Shown in pieces: positions 36,486-48,914 of a DNA stretch of 64,000 nt. Location: NCBI GenBank assembly GCA_030549335.1, contig JAUKPH010000017.1:3403001-3467000 (forward strand), in the 5' to 3' direction. Source of the stretch: Pontederia crassipes. Lineage: Eukaryota; Streptophyta; Magnoliopsida; Commelinales; Pontederiaceae. How positions within the stretch are numbered: position 1 is the first letter of the stretch; each line of letters begins with the position of its first letter. The position numbers were made by a program, and so were the translations under genes. Below the pieces are notes generated by a model that was given only the letters and a program-made list of their open reading frames with translations, was not told the DNA's origin and searched no databases.

Positions 36486-38690
36486 ACAACAACAACAACA
36501 ACAAAGCCTTATCCCACTAGGTGGGGTCGGCTACATGGATCATACGACGTCATTCCGCTCTATTAGTAACCAAGCCTTTCGGTATATTATTCACCAATAG
36601 ATCTTGCTCTATTAGTTCGCCAAGTGTCCGCCTTGGCCTCCCTCTCCCTCTTTTAATCGGACTCCAGATTATTTGATCTACTCTTCTTACTGGCGCATCT
36701 AATGGTCTTCTCTGAACATGACCAAACCATCTCAAACGATTCTCTACCATTTTCTCACTAATAGGAGCCACTCCGACTCGTTCACGTATATGGTCATTCC
36801 TAATCTTATCTAATCTTGTATGACCACACATCCATCTCAACATCCTCATTTCGGCTACCCCCACTTTACATTCATGTTGTCCCTTCATAGCCCAACATTC
36901 ACTACCATATAACACTGCTGGCCTTATAGCAGTACGATAGAATTTTCCTTTAACTTTATTGGGTATTTTTCTATCACAAAGAACTCCAGTGGCTTTCCTC
37001 CACTTACACCAACCAGCTTGAATTCTATGATTAACATCGTCATCAATCTCACCATCTTGTCTTACAATTGATCCTAAATATTTAAACTTTGTCACTTGAG
37101 GAATTATATCCTCCCCTAACCTAACTTTCAAATCGTCTCTAAGTTGTTTATTTGTGAAATTGCTATGCATATATTCTGTTTTATTTCTACTTAAACGAAA
37201 ACCCTTTGACTCCAACGTATTTCTCCATATTTCCAATTTTGTATTAATCTCTTCTCTTGAATCCGCTAAAAGTACTATATCATCCGCAAATAGCATGCAC
37301 TTAGGTACCTCCTCTGTGATACTCTCGGTTATAGCATCGATAACTAAGTTAAATAGATACGGGCTTAAAGCTGATCCTTGATGTAGGTCAATTCTTATAG
37401 GAAATTCATTTGTCTCACCTCCGGGTGTCCTAACCCTAGTCAATGCCCCATCGTACATATCTTGTATTACCTTAATGTAGGCAACATTCACCCTCTTCTT
37501 TTGCAAGGCTTTCCAAAGTACATCCCTTGGTACCCGATCATACGCCTTCTCTAAGTCAATGAAAGCCATATGTAAGTCTCTTCTCCTACTTCGATACTTC
37601 TCCATCATCCCCCTTAGTAAATAAATCGCCTCTGTAGTGGATCTTCCTGGCATGAACACAAATTGTCTCTCAGAAATACTAGTCTCCATTCTCAATCTAT
37701 GCTCAATCACTTTTTCCCATAATTTCATAGTGTGACTCATAAGTTTAATCCCTCTATAATTTGCACAATTCTGAATATCCCCTTTATTTTTGTAAATAGG
37801 AACTAATGTACTTAATCTCCAATCATCAGGCATCTTTTTCGACCGTAAAATCTCATTAAATAGTTTACATAACCACAACACACCTTTTTCTCCTAAACAT
37901 TTCCAAACTTCAATCGGTATACCATCCGGTTCAACGGCTTTACCATTCTCCATTTTCTTAAGAGCTTCGCTAACCTCCGAGACTCTAATTCTACGATAAA
38001 ATGACCTATTAAGCTCACATTCGCTAACTGTCAAGTCCTCCAAATCACAACGAGAACCTTCACATCCATCATTAAATAGCTTATAGAAATACTCTTCCCA
38101 TCTGTTCTTAATATCTCCTTCAGTAACTAAAACCTTGCCAACTTCATTTTTTATGCATCTTACTTGATCCAAATCTCTCGACTCCTTCTCTTTATTCCTT
38201 GCAATCTTGTAAATCCTTTGTTCACCCGCCTTTGTCCCTAACTCCTTATAAAACCCCTCATATGCTTTAGCACGAGCATCACTAACTGCCTTCTTAGCCT
38301 CCCTTTTCGCCAAACGATACTTTTCCCAATTGTCAGAACTATTGTCCAAGTGTATCGCCTTAAAACAATTCTTCTTATTACGCACCTTTTCTTGGACCTC
38401 CTCATTCCACCACCAAGTCTCCTTATCTCGTGGTCCAAAACCTTTTGATTCTCCTAAAATGGCTTTAGCAACCATTTCAATCTTTTTTGCCACATTCTTC
38501 CACATGATACTAGCATCTCCTTCTAACTCCCACACACTTTCCTCTAATAACTTCTAAAAGTCTCTCGCTTCTCCCCCTTTAACTGCCACCACTTGATCTT
38601 TCGATCAAAAACTGTTCGGGATTTTGGTTTTATACATTTTATTTGCATATCAAGAACTAACAATCTATGTTGTGTAGTCTTTTATCAGTA
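36486..38690 (-). mobile_element. RTE-type LINE, 5'-truncated
   Basis: Flanked by a perfect 12-bp target duplication TTACCCCTCCTA (36474-36485 and 38691-38702), which also restores the reading of the PRAF-type pseudogene across the site. On the minus strand it ends in a (TTG)n tail after GGTGGGGTCGGCTACATGG-like sequence. The open frame 36550-38535 (about 660 codons) carries an RTE reverse transcriptase: NCANYRGIKLMSHTMKLWEK, DLEKAYDRVPR, HQGSALSPYLF and the FADD catalytic box. The endonuclease domain is missing, and the frame has a stop just upstream of its present start. So this copy is dead on arrival yet well preserved, hence fairly recent. The outermost 70 bases at 38620-38690 do not look like RTE coding sequence. 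Confidence 0.9.
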
Positions 38691-38736
38691 TTACCCCTCC
38701 TATCAAGTGAACTAAATCATCAAAAACTCTCCTTCC

Positions 38737-39175
38737 TGATGGGAAAATCCGAGAACAAGTAGAGAAGATCACAGAGAGATTGCAGAAAAATAGAGGAGAC
38801 ACACGAAATTTACCCAGGTTCACCCTTGAAATTAGGGCTACGTCCTGCAAAGAGGTTCCACTATATCGTTTAGGTTTACAGCCGCCACTACAAATTACAT
38901 CAGAAATTAGGCTATTAATAGCCTCTCCAAACCGGGTTTAAAACCCAAACAAACAGAGAAAAAACCTAATCCGAACCACACGGGCCGGCTAAACAAAAGC
39001 CCAAAACCCGTCTAGGTTTCGGGACCGCCGTCGGGGGGCGGGGCCCCCCGAACCCCCCCTTTCATTCGTACGCCAGCAATACTGTTAATTGGGTAATACT
39101 CAGATTCCCCTAAGCTCACGTGGGCGAACCCGATGTGAGAAACAAGGGGCCCTGAAGTATTCACCAACTCTAACA
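38737..39175 (-). repeat. 3' LTR of the young Copia element
   Basis: Starts TGATGGGAAA and ends TCTAACA on the plus strand. Appears base-for-base equal to 43280-43718. Confidence 0.95.
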
Positions 39176-42100
39176 TTCTCCCACTTGGTGGATACTTCAC
39201 ACCAATGAGAGCATTGCCAGCAACATTCTTCTTCAATCCGACAGCAGTAGAGCACCACTCAAACTTTACACCTGTAACTGCTTTAGTCAGAAAATCAGAA
39301 CTATTCTCTGTTGTATCAACCTTTTCAAGCTGAACCTCTTTCTTTTCCACCTTTTCCCGAATAAAGTGGTATTGAATGTCAATATGCTTTGTGCGTGAGT
39401 GAAATGCAGGATTCTTAGCTAACTGAATAGCACCTTGATTATCACATCTCACCTCTATAGCACCTTGCTCAAATCCGAGCTCCAAGCACAACCGTCGTAG
39501 CCATATGGCCTCTTTTGCAGCATGAGTAAGAGCCATATATTCTGCTTCTGTAGAAGAAAGTGCCACCACGCTTTGTCTCTTGCTCATCCAACTTAGTGCA
39601 GCCCCAAATAATGTAAAAATATATCCGCTAGTGGACCGTCTACTATCAATGTCTCCACCCCAATCAGCATCTACATGGCCCACAATATCAAGCATCTTTC
39701 CTTTTCCCGCACCTTCAAAGCACAAAGCAAAATCTGAAGTTCCACGAAGGTACCTGAAAACTCTCTTGATAGCATTCCAATGTTCCCTGCCTGGGTTAGA
39801 CATATACCGACTCAAGACTCCCACTGCTTGGGCTATATCTGGACGCGTGCAAACCATGGCGTACATCAAGCTGCCCACTGCACTTGCATATGGCACACGG
39901 TCCATCTCTTCGGCTTCTTCATCCGTCTTCGGGCATTGCTCTGCAGAAAGTTTGGTTCCTAGAGACATAGGAGTACCCACTGGCTTGCAGTCCGACATGT
40001 TAAATTTCTTCAACACTTCTTTTATGTACTTCTCCTGTCCTAGCCACAACTTTCTCTTCTGACGATCCCTTCTAATCTGCATACCCAAAATAAAATTCGC
40101 TGGTCCCAAGTCTTTCATCTCAAACTTCTTGGCCAACAAACCCTTCACTGAATTCACCATCTTCATACTATTTCCAATCAGCAACATGTCATCCACATAC
40201 AGTGTAAGAATGACAAACTGATCTCCAACTCTCTTCACATAAACACAATGATCTGAATCTGAACGTACAAACTTGAGTTCGAGCATGTACGTATCAAACT
40301 TCTGGTACCACATCCTTGGCGACTGCTTCAATCCATACAAAGACTTCTTCAATTTGCACACCAGCTTTTCTTTACCTTGAACTTCAAAGCCTTCTGGTTG
40401 CCTCATATATATCTCTTCCTCCAAGTCCCCATGAAGGAATGCCGTCTTCACATCCATCTGCTCTACCTCAAGATTATATGCTGCTGCCAGAGATAGAACA
40501 AATCTGATTGAAGTCATTTTCGCCACGGGAGAAAAAATCTCATCATAGTCGACTCCCTCAACCTGAGAGTACCCTTTAGCTACCAACCTCGCCTTGTACT
40601 TCTCTACAGACCCATCCGGTTTCAGCTTTCGCTTGAACACCCGTTTGCAACCAATTGCCTTTCTATCCTTAGGCAATTTACACAAACTCCATGTTTCATT
40701 CTTATCCAGTGACTGCATCTCATCTGCCATAGCAAGCTCCCACTGATTTGCATCATCCATAGACCTTGCATCTTTTACAGAACTAGGTTCTTCTCCGATG
40801 ATGCTCAAAGCATGAAACGAACTCAGAGCACTAAGAGAGTATCTCAAAGGTGCTCTTCTTTCTCGTGTCGATCTCCTGAGAACTGGAATGGTAGTACCAA
40901 TATCCGGGTCTTCATCTGAATCTGCATCTTCAACTTCATTAACCGAGTCTTCTTGATCCGGTTCTATAACAGACTCAACTGAAGTATCTTGTGCATCCAC
41001 CTCTGAAGTTTCAGAATCAGAATCTTCTTCAAGCACTACCACTTTCTTAGGTTCATCACCTTTTTGAACTTCAACTTGGGAACGTGATTCACGGAAAACA
41101 ACATCCCTACTGTAAACAATAGTTCTTGACTTTGGATTCCACAGTTTGTAGCCCTTGATCCCTTCCTTGTATCCGACAAATATGTTCTTTTCAGATTTAC
41201 TATCAAGCTTACCCCGCTTTTCCTTGGGTATATGAACATATGCGTCACATCCGAACACCCGAACATGAGACAAATTTGGCTTCTTCCCAAACATTGCCTC
41301 ATAAGGGGTCTGATCCTTCACTGATGAGGTCGGTGAGCGGTTCTTCAGGTAGTTTGCTGTGGCTACAGCTTCTGCCCAGAATTCTTGCCCCAATTCAGCC
41401 CAACTCAGCATACATCTGGCCTTCTCTATGAGTGACCGATTTAACCTTTCAGCTACTCCATTCTGCTCAGGTGTATATGGAGTTGTCTTCTGCCTAGCAA
41501 TACCATTGTCCACGCAGAACTGCTCAAACTTATCTGAACAAAATTCACCTCCATTATCTGTACGAAGAACCTTGATCTTGCAGCTCAATTGATTTTCCAC
41601 CAAAACTTTAAATTCTCGAAACTTATCGAATACATCTGATTTATTCTTGATAAAATAAATCCAACTGTATCTCGAAAAATCATCTATAAAAGAAACATAG
41701 TACCTGGACCCTCCAATAGATGGAGTCGGAGTTGGTCCAAAGACATCACTATGAATCAGTTCGAGAATCTTCGTTGCTCTTGAACCTGTGTGTTGAAAAC
41801 TGACTCGGTTCTGTTTTCCATGGAGGCAATGTTCACAGAATCCGAAGCCCACAGAACAATCCGGAACTCCTTCTACCATCTGACTTGATGCTATAGTGGA
41901 GAGTCCTTTTTCACTGATATGGCCTAATCTCCGATGCCACAACATAAATTTGCTGTCTTCATCTTCTTTGGCCTCTTCAGAAATAAATCCGCAGCCCACA
42001 GATATTGTCTCTCCGAGCAACTTGTACAGCGTGCCATAGCGAACCCCTCGTGCAATTACAATGGACCCTCTGATCATCTTGCACGAATCCTTATCGCAAC

Positions 42101-43232
42101 TGAATATAACACCCGAGTCAGCCATTGTACCAACAGATAATAAACTCCTGCTCATAAGTGGTATATGCATCACATCTGGTAGAGTCTTCACCGTGCCATC
42201 ATTCATCCTCAACTTCACCCTGCCACGTCCAACAATCTGAACCGCAGTGTCATCTCCGAGCATGACATCCCCACCATTATACTCCTCATATTCACAGAAC
42301 CAGTGTTTATGAGGCGTCATGTGGTACGAAGCACCAGTGTCGATAAGCCAGACATCTTTATCTGACTGTGCCGTACATGCAGAAGCCACATACATATCTC
42401 CTGCCTCAGCCTCCTTTTTGTCCGAGGTTGACTCAACTTCTTTCTTATGAACCGGCTTGTTTTTGCAATCTCGCTTCAGATGGCCCCACTCTTGACATCT
42501 CCAGCATTGCACCTTCTTATCCTTACTCTTCGAACGCCCACGAGATTTGGATCTCCCTCTCTGATTTTGATTCCTTTCTGGTTGCCTTCCTCTGGCCGCC
42601 AGCGCCTCTTTACCAGAACTTGTTGATCCCTTTCTCCGTATTTCCTCTGATAACAAGGCAGCACATACACTTTCATACGAAAGTTCTTTATCCCCGCCAC
42701 CAATCACAACAATCAGATTGTCCCATGAATCCGGCAGCGAACAGAGCAATGTTATTGCCTTATCATCATCTTGAAACTTAACACCGATTGATACAAGTTG
42801 ACTGATCACCGTGTTAAAGTTATAAAGATGGGTAGAAAACGAGTCACCCTCCTGCATCCGAAGATTGTACAATTTCTTCCTCAGAAATAACTTGTTAACC
42901 AACGACTTACTTTGATATAGGGATTCCAACTTCCTCCACAGATCTCTGGCAGTAGGTTCGCCCATCACATTCGTAAGAATTGAATCCGCGAGACACAGCC
43001 GAATCAAACCCTTCGCCTTTCTATCAATCCGATCCCACTCTTCGATCGCCTTTGGATCTGCCTGACTGGAGGAGGCCTCGTCCGCGACCTTCGCCGCCTC
43101 CATGCCTGGTCTCTCCTTCTCGATTGCCGTCCAAAGATCTCGATCACAAAGGAGATCCTCCATCTTCATCTTCCAGAGATCAAACCGTGTTCCATCAAAT
43201 TTTTCTATCTCGATTCGCGATCCTCCTGACAT
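39012..43232 (-). other. gag-pol frame of the young Copia element
   Basis: A 1,406-codon polyprotein frame. Order of parts: gag (EIEKFDGTRFDLWK), zinc knuckle (CWRCQEWGHLKRDC, near residue 240), protease (DTGASYHM), integrase (HRRLGHISEKGL through the central catalytic core), reverse transcriptase (LYVDDMLL) and RNase H near the C-terminus. The last residues run into the LTR. The domain order integrase before RT defines Copia. Confidence 0.93.
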
Positions 43233-43279
43233 CTCGAATAAACCCTAATTCCTCGAACAACCTGTGCTCTGATACCAAT

Positions 43280-43718
43280 TGATGGGAAAATCCGAGAACA
43301 AGTAGAGAAGATCACAGAGAGATTGCAGAAAAATAGAGGAGACACACGAAATTTACCCAGGTTCACCCTTGAAATTAGGGCTACGTCCTGCAAAGAGGTT
43401 CCACTATATCGTTTAGGTTTACAGCCGCCACTACAAATTACATCAGAAATTAGGCTATTAATAGCCTCTCCAAACCGGGTTTAAAACCCAAACAAACAGA
43501 GAAAAAACCTAATCCGAACCACACGGGCCGGCTAAACAAAAGCCCAAAACCCGTCTAGGTTTCGGGACCGCCGTCGGGGGGCGGGGCCCCCCGAACCCCC
43601 CCTTTCATTCGTACGCCAGCAATACTGTTAATTGGGTAATACTCAGATTCCCCTAAGCTCACGTGGGCGAACCCGATGTGAGAAACAAGGGGCCCTGAAG
43701 TATTCACCAACTCTAACA
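43280..43718 (-). repeat. 5' LTR of the young Copia element
   Basis: Equal in length and, by eye, in sequence to 38737-39175. Next to it lies the initiator-Met primer site. Confidence 0.95.
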
Positions 43719-43860
43719 CTTCCTACCAACTTGGATCTAATAAAAAATCTGGATAATCAAGGCAGTCAAACATGTGAAAAGAATACCAATTGTCTTCGTT
43801 TTGGGTTCCTCAAGTGATTGCAGTTGAAAGACATTGTTTTGATTGCTGGAATTGATTGCA

Positions 43861-44099
43861 TGGATTGACCCTTGGAACTGTACGCACATCAATGATTAAA
43901 TCTGTACTGCTTAAGGATATGGTGGACAGACTGCCTCAAGGAGCCTATTAAAATCATGGGATTAGACCTGTACATATTCCTAAATGGCATTATATCCTAT
44001 GAAATTAATTTTTCCATGCTCAGCAAAGATACTGTCTAGATATAGTGCAAATAATTATTCTATCATAAATGATAACAACACAAAAAGGTTATCATCTAG
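43861..44099. other. Interval after the pseudogene
   Basis: No gene seen; probably the old 3' region of the PRAF-type pseudogene. Confidence 0.35.
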
Positions 44100-44620
44100 T
44101 AGCACAACTGACAATGACTAGGAAGCCATCCTCGAAATGGCAAGAACAGGGGGGCAGGGGGGCGGCGACCCCCCTCCCCCCACTCTCTCCCAGCGTCGGG
44201 AAAGAGAAGGGGGTCGGCCGCCCCCGTAGATGCACCCCCCCCCTTTCTCTTTCCCGGCACCGGGAAAGAGAAGGGGGGTGTCGTCGCCCCCTTGCGTCGT
44301 CGTTCGAGAAAGGGGGGGGTTCATCGACGACGACGCAAGAGGCGGCGACACCCTCCCCCCACGTGGGCCACGTGGTGTTTTTTAAATTATTTTTATATTC
44401 ATTATTATATATTATTTTATGTAAAAATAGAATTTAACTCAAAGCAGGGGTATAATGGATTTTTCACAAATGCGAAAAATAAAAAATAACGGAGAAGTCG
44501 ACGGAATTGGACGGAATGATCAAATTGAAAAAAGTTTAGGTACCCAAAAAATGAAGTTCGTAATTTGGGGTTAGATGTGATAAATCGTGATAGTTTAGGG
44601 ATGGTCAGAGGAAATAGCCC
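44100..44620. mobile_element. Partial Mutator-like MITE, right half
   Basis: Right inverted repeat and C-rich core of the family found whole at 4720-5708: shared phrases include AGCAGGGGTATAATGGA, AAATGCGAAAAATAAA and a GAGGAAATAGCCC end at 44620. The left inverted repeat is absent, so the left edge is approximate. The core again repeats GGGAAAGAGAAGGGG-like units with CCCC runs. Confidence 0.8.
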
Positions 44621-44963
44621 TTTTACAAATAGATCCCATTGACCCATAACATAATCCAATATAACTGTTATTAATCATGCAATTTGTTTGGTTGACTGAA
44701 TCGACAAATCAAGTTAACACAACATAAAAAAAAGCCTCAACAGTTCATCCATGCTTTCCCACTTGTGAACTCTATACAATCATTTAAACTTTAATGATGA
44801 AATGCGATAGAATGCCAAGAAAAAATAATTAAATTCTCAACATGATTTTGAGGTTACATTTATTATTATCATCAATAGATGAGTTATGTTACGTCATGCC
44901 AATTAATTTCATTCTTCTGATCTAACATTTACTTAGAGATAATTTAGAATTGAATTTGTAAAA
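44621..44963. other. Spacer between two Mutator-like ends
   Basis: AT-rich, no gene. Its two edges are TTTTACAAA and TTTGTAAAA, which are reverse complements of each other. Confidence 0.6.
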
Positions 44964-45115
44964 GGATTATTTCCTCTAACCTCCCCTGAACTATCACGAA
45001 ATATCACATCTAATCTCAAACTACGAACTTCATTTTTTGAGTACCTAAACTATCGCGACTTTTCCAGTTTGGTCCTTCCGTGAAGTTTTCTGTTAATTTC
45101 GAAAAGTAATGTTTT
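44964..45115. mobile_element. Partial Mutator-like MITE, left inverted repeat only
   Basis: Begins GGATTATTTCCTCTAACC and follows the left inverted repeat of the 4720-5708 family through TTTGGTCCTTCCG before homology ends near 45115. Confidence 0.75.
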
Positions 45116-46295
45116 TTTTATAATTTCTTTCAACGCCAACATAAATTACTTATGACAAAAATATCTACTTATTTTGGTGTCATATTAAGTTGAGTTATTA
45201 TTAACCCCCAATAATGAAATATTTTACCCTAAAAACAGATGGGTTATAAATCACATCCATAAGTGATATTATAATTGATAGCGTATGGACAACTATTATA
45301 TGAAATCAACTAAACTTTCATCTATTTATTAACAAAAGATTAGTCACAATGATTATGTTTCTTGATGGATGAAACTTTCATAATTTATAATTTTATGACG
45401 GATATCATGTTCTTATATATTAGTTATAGTTGTGATTAAATTAGGACCGACATGTTTTAAAGAAATATTTAAATGTGCACCTTGATACTTATTGATATGA
45501 GATTAATGCAAAAGTAATCACAAAAAGTATGGAACTATATAAAATTTCAATAACAGAACTATTGTTTGCATCATAAACTCTAATCTTGACGTGCTAATAT
45601 TCTATATTTTTACATTGTACTTTATTTTGAAATTTTTGCTTCACAATAAAGAAGAAAATATTCATTTTAAGTTAGGCTAACCACAATTTTTTGGTTCTTA
45701 ATGGATTGTTTAATAAAAAAAACTTCGTTTAATAAATATTTCATTTTTATTCATTGGAATTTCATAATTTAAGTAGTGGTTGAGTACTAATATAAAGAAG
45801 GTATCTTTATAATAGACATCTTCAATGGACGAAAAGAATAAGTCTAAATTTACCTTTAAAGAAATTCACATCAAGTTTCATCATTTTTGCCTAACTTTTC
45901 ACATATATTTGAACTTAAAAGGTTGCATATAAGCATATTGTTGTTTCATGGACAACAATTGTAACAATTAGTCACCTTATTGAATCTTTGGATAAAATTT
46001 ATTTTTTAAAAAAAGCTTTGCAGAGTAATTATATTTCTTAAGTTATGAGATCCTAATAAGTCCATTTGTTATATTTTGTGTAGCAACAATTAGTCTTGGT
46101 AACTAAAATTAACAAACCAATGAAGGTATCTTAAAAGAGTGAGTGATATGTCACGGCAATTAAATCTTCATGTTTCATTTAATGAATTTATCTTACAAAA
46201 AAGAAAAAAACTCATGGAAAAACAAGTGTATATTGAATATAAAAAGTTGGCAGTAAATATTTCATGCCAGGTACACATTGAATGATATGGGGCAC
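45116..46295. other. AT-rich intergenic DNA
   Basis: No supported gene or element. Confidence 0.45.
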
Positions 46296-46789
46296 CTCAC
46301 CCCCAAGGTCACCTGATGGCCCTATGGGAGGCCCTTATGGAGGGGAAGAAACTAAACATGGATGGATCATTCAACGATATGGGGAAGACTAGGGGTATAG
46401 GTTTTATTATCCGCTCTCACGACTCCTCTTTCTTTGCTGCAGGTGCTCTTGCAAGGAGAAGTAATTTAGTACTGGAGTTAGAGGCACAAGCAATTTTGGA
46501 GAGCATTAAGCACTGCATGCAGCATGGAACTAGCCTGCTACACATTGAATCCAATTCCCAAACACTCGTACGAACTCTAATTGGCAGATCTAAACCACCA
46601 TGGACCATCGAACATATTATTTCATATATTAGTTCCTTACTATCATCTTTTGCTAAATGGAAAATCTCGCATTGTAATCGAAAAGCAAAATCTTTACTCA
46701 TTATTTTGAGAATTTTGCACATCATCAAGATTATGACATTTTTTGGCAGGATTCCCCTCCTATGGGGTCCTCCATCTTCTGTATTTTGA
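46296..46789 (+). mobile_element. L1-type LINE fragment, RNase H-like domain
   Basis: The frame 46316-46789 reads like the RNase H-like domain that ends many plant L1 LINEs: LNMDGSFNDMGKTRGIGFII, then AAGALARRSNLVLELEAQAI and LLHIESNSQTLV. The first Asp and the Glu of the active site are in place; the position usually holding a second Asp reads Asn (ESNS). The C-terminal HxxR-A-N-type motif is degraded. No upstream RT is present. It is a dead fragment; a stand-alone host RNase H-like gene is less likely. Confidence 0.6.
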
Positions 46790-46799
46790 CAATTCGAGA

Positions 46800-48130
46800 T
46801 ACTTCATCAATAGCTAATTTAACTTTTCACCCAAAAAAACATTTCATGCTTAAGGAGTCAACAAAAATGTAGGTAGAGAAGAAGGAAGGAGTATTTAATA
46901 AAAGATGAAAAGGTAAAATAGAAGTTGCTATGGGTGTCTTGCAAAATATGGAGTTTTTTACATGTGAAGAAATGAACTTGACACATTCAAAAGAAAACCA
47001 ACACTAACATTTTAACAATTTTTTAAAAAAAAAATCCCCTTGATACACATTAGGATGATGGTACAGTAGAATGTGCAATGCTTCTTTATGACATCAGATG
47101 TCCATAACAATTATGAATTCATGATATTTCTAAAGTTTTCTATTGGCTTACAAGAAGTTGGAAATTTAAGATCCTTTCTTTTTCCTGAGTATGGTGAACT
47201 TGAAGGCCTTTATTGTGAGTTGGAGATAGCACAACTTTGTGGCATGGAGTCTTAAGCATACGTTCTGTTTCATATGAATCATGTTGATGAGTTTGGATGA
47301 CGGAGTTATATCATTGATAAAACTTAGTTCAAAGATGAAATGTGACAATCAACAAACAACAAAATAACAATAATATTATTGTTAATATTAATAATAAAAA
47401 GAAAATGAATGGCAATATTTCTATTATGATGGAGAAGATATGGACAACAAATATGGGGGGATATTGACCGTTATGGGGTAATTTCCTCCTATCTTCTTTC
47501 ACCAACAGATTGACCCCCCCCCCCCCATTGATTGTTACATGCAAGAACATCTCAGAGGAAAATCCCACCCCATTTTCTTCTATAGTAAGGAGACGCCCTT
47601 TTTTCCTTCACACATTTGTCGATTTTCAACAACATTCTTCACACATTTTTCCATTTCATGTGATCGATTCTCATGCTTTTTTCTTGTGTCCTTGGCCTGA
47701 TTGTAGGTGAAGGGCACCTGGACAAACTACAACAGCACAAACATCGTGGTGATCTGACGAATCGACGAGGAAACAACCCAGATAACATTCCAGAAATCAC
47801 CTCGAATCACTCCTTGTAGAATAGATTTGGCTGATTGATCCATGATTAAGCGGTATGTTCACGATGCCTAAGACGTTTTAAAGATGGTATTGATGAAAAA
47901 ATGACTTAGTGTTTTGTCTGTTTGATTTGTTCATGACTAGTTGTACTATGTAGCAATTTTGAGTTCATTATTTATGCCTGTGTTTTATTGCCATGATCTA
48001 TTTCCTTGTTGAATGTTTGATTCTCGCATCTATGGTTGTTCATGTTGTGTAGTGTGCTTTTGGGGCTCTACTTAAGTTATTAGATGTATCATATTATGAT
48101 TAGTATGGTAGATTGAAGTAGTATAACTTT
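46800..48130. other. Intergenic DNA, no gene seen
   Basis: AT-rich with one C(13) run at about 47514-47526. Short frames on both strands have no recognisable domain. Confidence 0.45.
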
Positions 48131-48480
48131 CGATATCAAGTGAAACCAGTAAACCTGACCCATATTACTTTGAATCCAACCCGAGTTCATACATAATTTG
48201 ACCGGGCAAGCAGAATGCCCGACCTGGTTCACCATGAATCTGGCTCGGGTTAGCGGACGACGATATGCCCAACCTCTCGATATTTTGATACTCGATCGGG
48301 TTCCATTGAAAACTTGACTCGAGTTAGTCGTGCGGCGATCCCGACGTTGAGCAACGTCCCCCTCCCCCCGAGTTCAGCCCGAGTCTAACTTACACTCGGC
48401 CCAGGTTCATACTATGAACTCAGGCCCTGGTCACCTGTACCCAGCCTGGGTTATGGCATTTGAGACCCATCTTTTCTTCC
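48131..48480. other. GC-richer repeat with CGGGTT/CCCGAG motifs
   Basis: Repeated CCCGAC, CTCGGGTT and CCCGAGT motifs in a 350-base block. Similar in style to the decayed LTR-like block at 2540-3650, so probably another LTR or MITE fragment. No ends could be set. Confidence 0.3.
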
Positions 48481-48914
48481 TTTTATTGATTTGTGAATAT
48501 GGTTTGAGTCTTACCTGATCTTGCTCAGACCTGACATGATTTTCACTTATTATAGATATATGATTTTAAGATAAGAACTCTTATGTTTGATTTATTCGTA
48601 TCATTTACATTGAACATTGAAACACAAAATTTTATAGTGACTAATAAGATACGATGAAAGATAATCACTAGGTCACGAGCCTAAGTCAAGTGCCTTTACG
48701 ATAAAGGTCGCTCCTTGGTCGTGGCTTGATCAATACATGGTCGTATCATTTCGCTCGACGCACCCAATAAGTAAACAAGGACCCATCATATGATAAGTAA
48801 AGAATGAGGGATTTAAAGTCACATCAAAATCAACTTATTGTTAAAGTTATAAGACAATGAAGCATTGTCAAGCAAATAAGTATGAATATCGAATCAAGTT
48901 ATCGATTTCGCATG
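48481..48914. other. Flank of the Athila-like insertion
   Basis: No gene seen. Its last five bases, GCATG, are the target duplication of the element that follows. Confidence 0.5.

Larger units (their letters stand above)
38737..43718 (-). mobile_element. Young Ty1/copia element, Tork/Tnt1-like, looks whole
   Basis: A 4,982-bp element with two 439-bp LTRs (38737-39175 and 43280-43718) that I read as identical, and a perfect 5-bp target duplication CTTCC (38732-38736 and 43719-43723). The primer site next to 43280 reads TGGTATCAGAGC on the minus strand, complementary to initiator Met tRNA. A purine tract (AAGTGGGAGAA) abuts the other LTR. One long frame, 39012-43232, holds gag with a zinc knuckle, protease, integrase, reverse transcriptase and RNase H in Copia order. 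It sits in the PRAF-type pseudogene. Identical LTRs imply a very recent insertion. Confidence 0.95.
31816..43860 (+). pseudogene. PRAF-type (PH-RCC1-FYVE) gene, broken and filled with transposons
   Basis: Pieces in order: 31816-31935, ICKDKFDAEAWFVGLEALI, end of the PH domain with GT/AG edges; 35275-35690, Ser-rich linker and the first RCC1 strand ([14 protein letters not shown]); 35738-36470, late RCC1 repeats ([50 protein letters not shown]) and FYVE remains ([20 protein letters not shown]); 38691-38736 plus 43724-43860, the coiled C-terminal tail (NLDLIKNLDN, LQLKDIVLIAG). Most middle RCC1 repeats are missing. There are in-frame stops (about 35461 and 36122) and a one-base shift near 35790, and the FYVE cysteines are largely lost. 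Introns survive, so this is an unprocessed duplicate. Intact family members are PH-RCC1-FYVE proteins thought to bind phosphoinositides and act on small GTPases. It is interrupted at 36486-38690 and 38737-43718. Confidence 0.85.
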
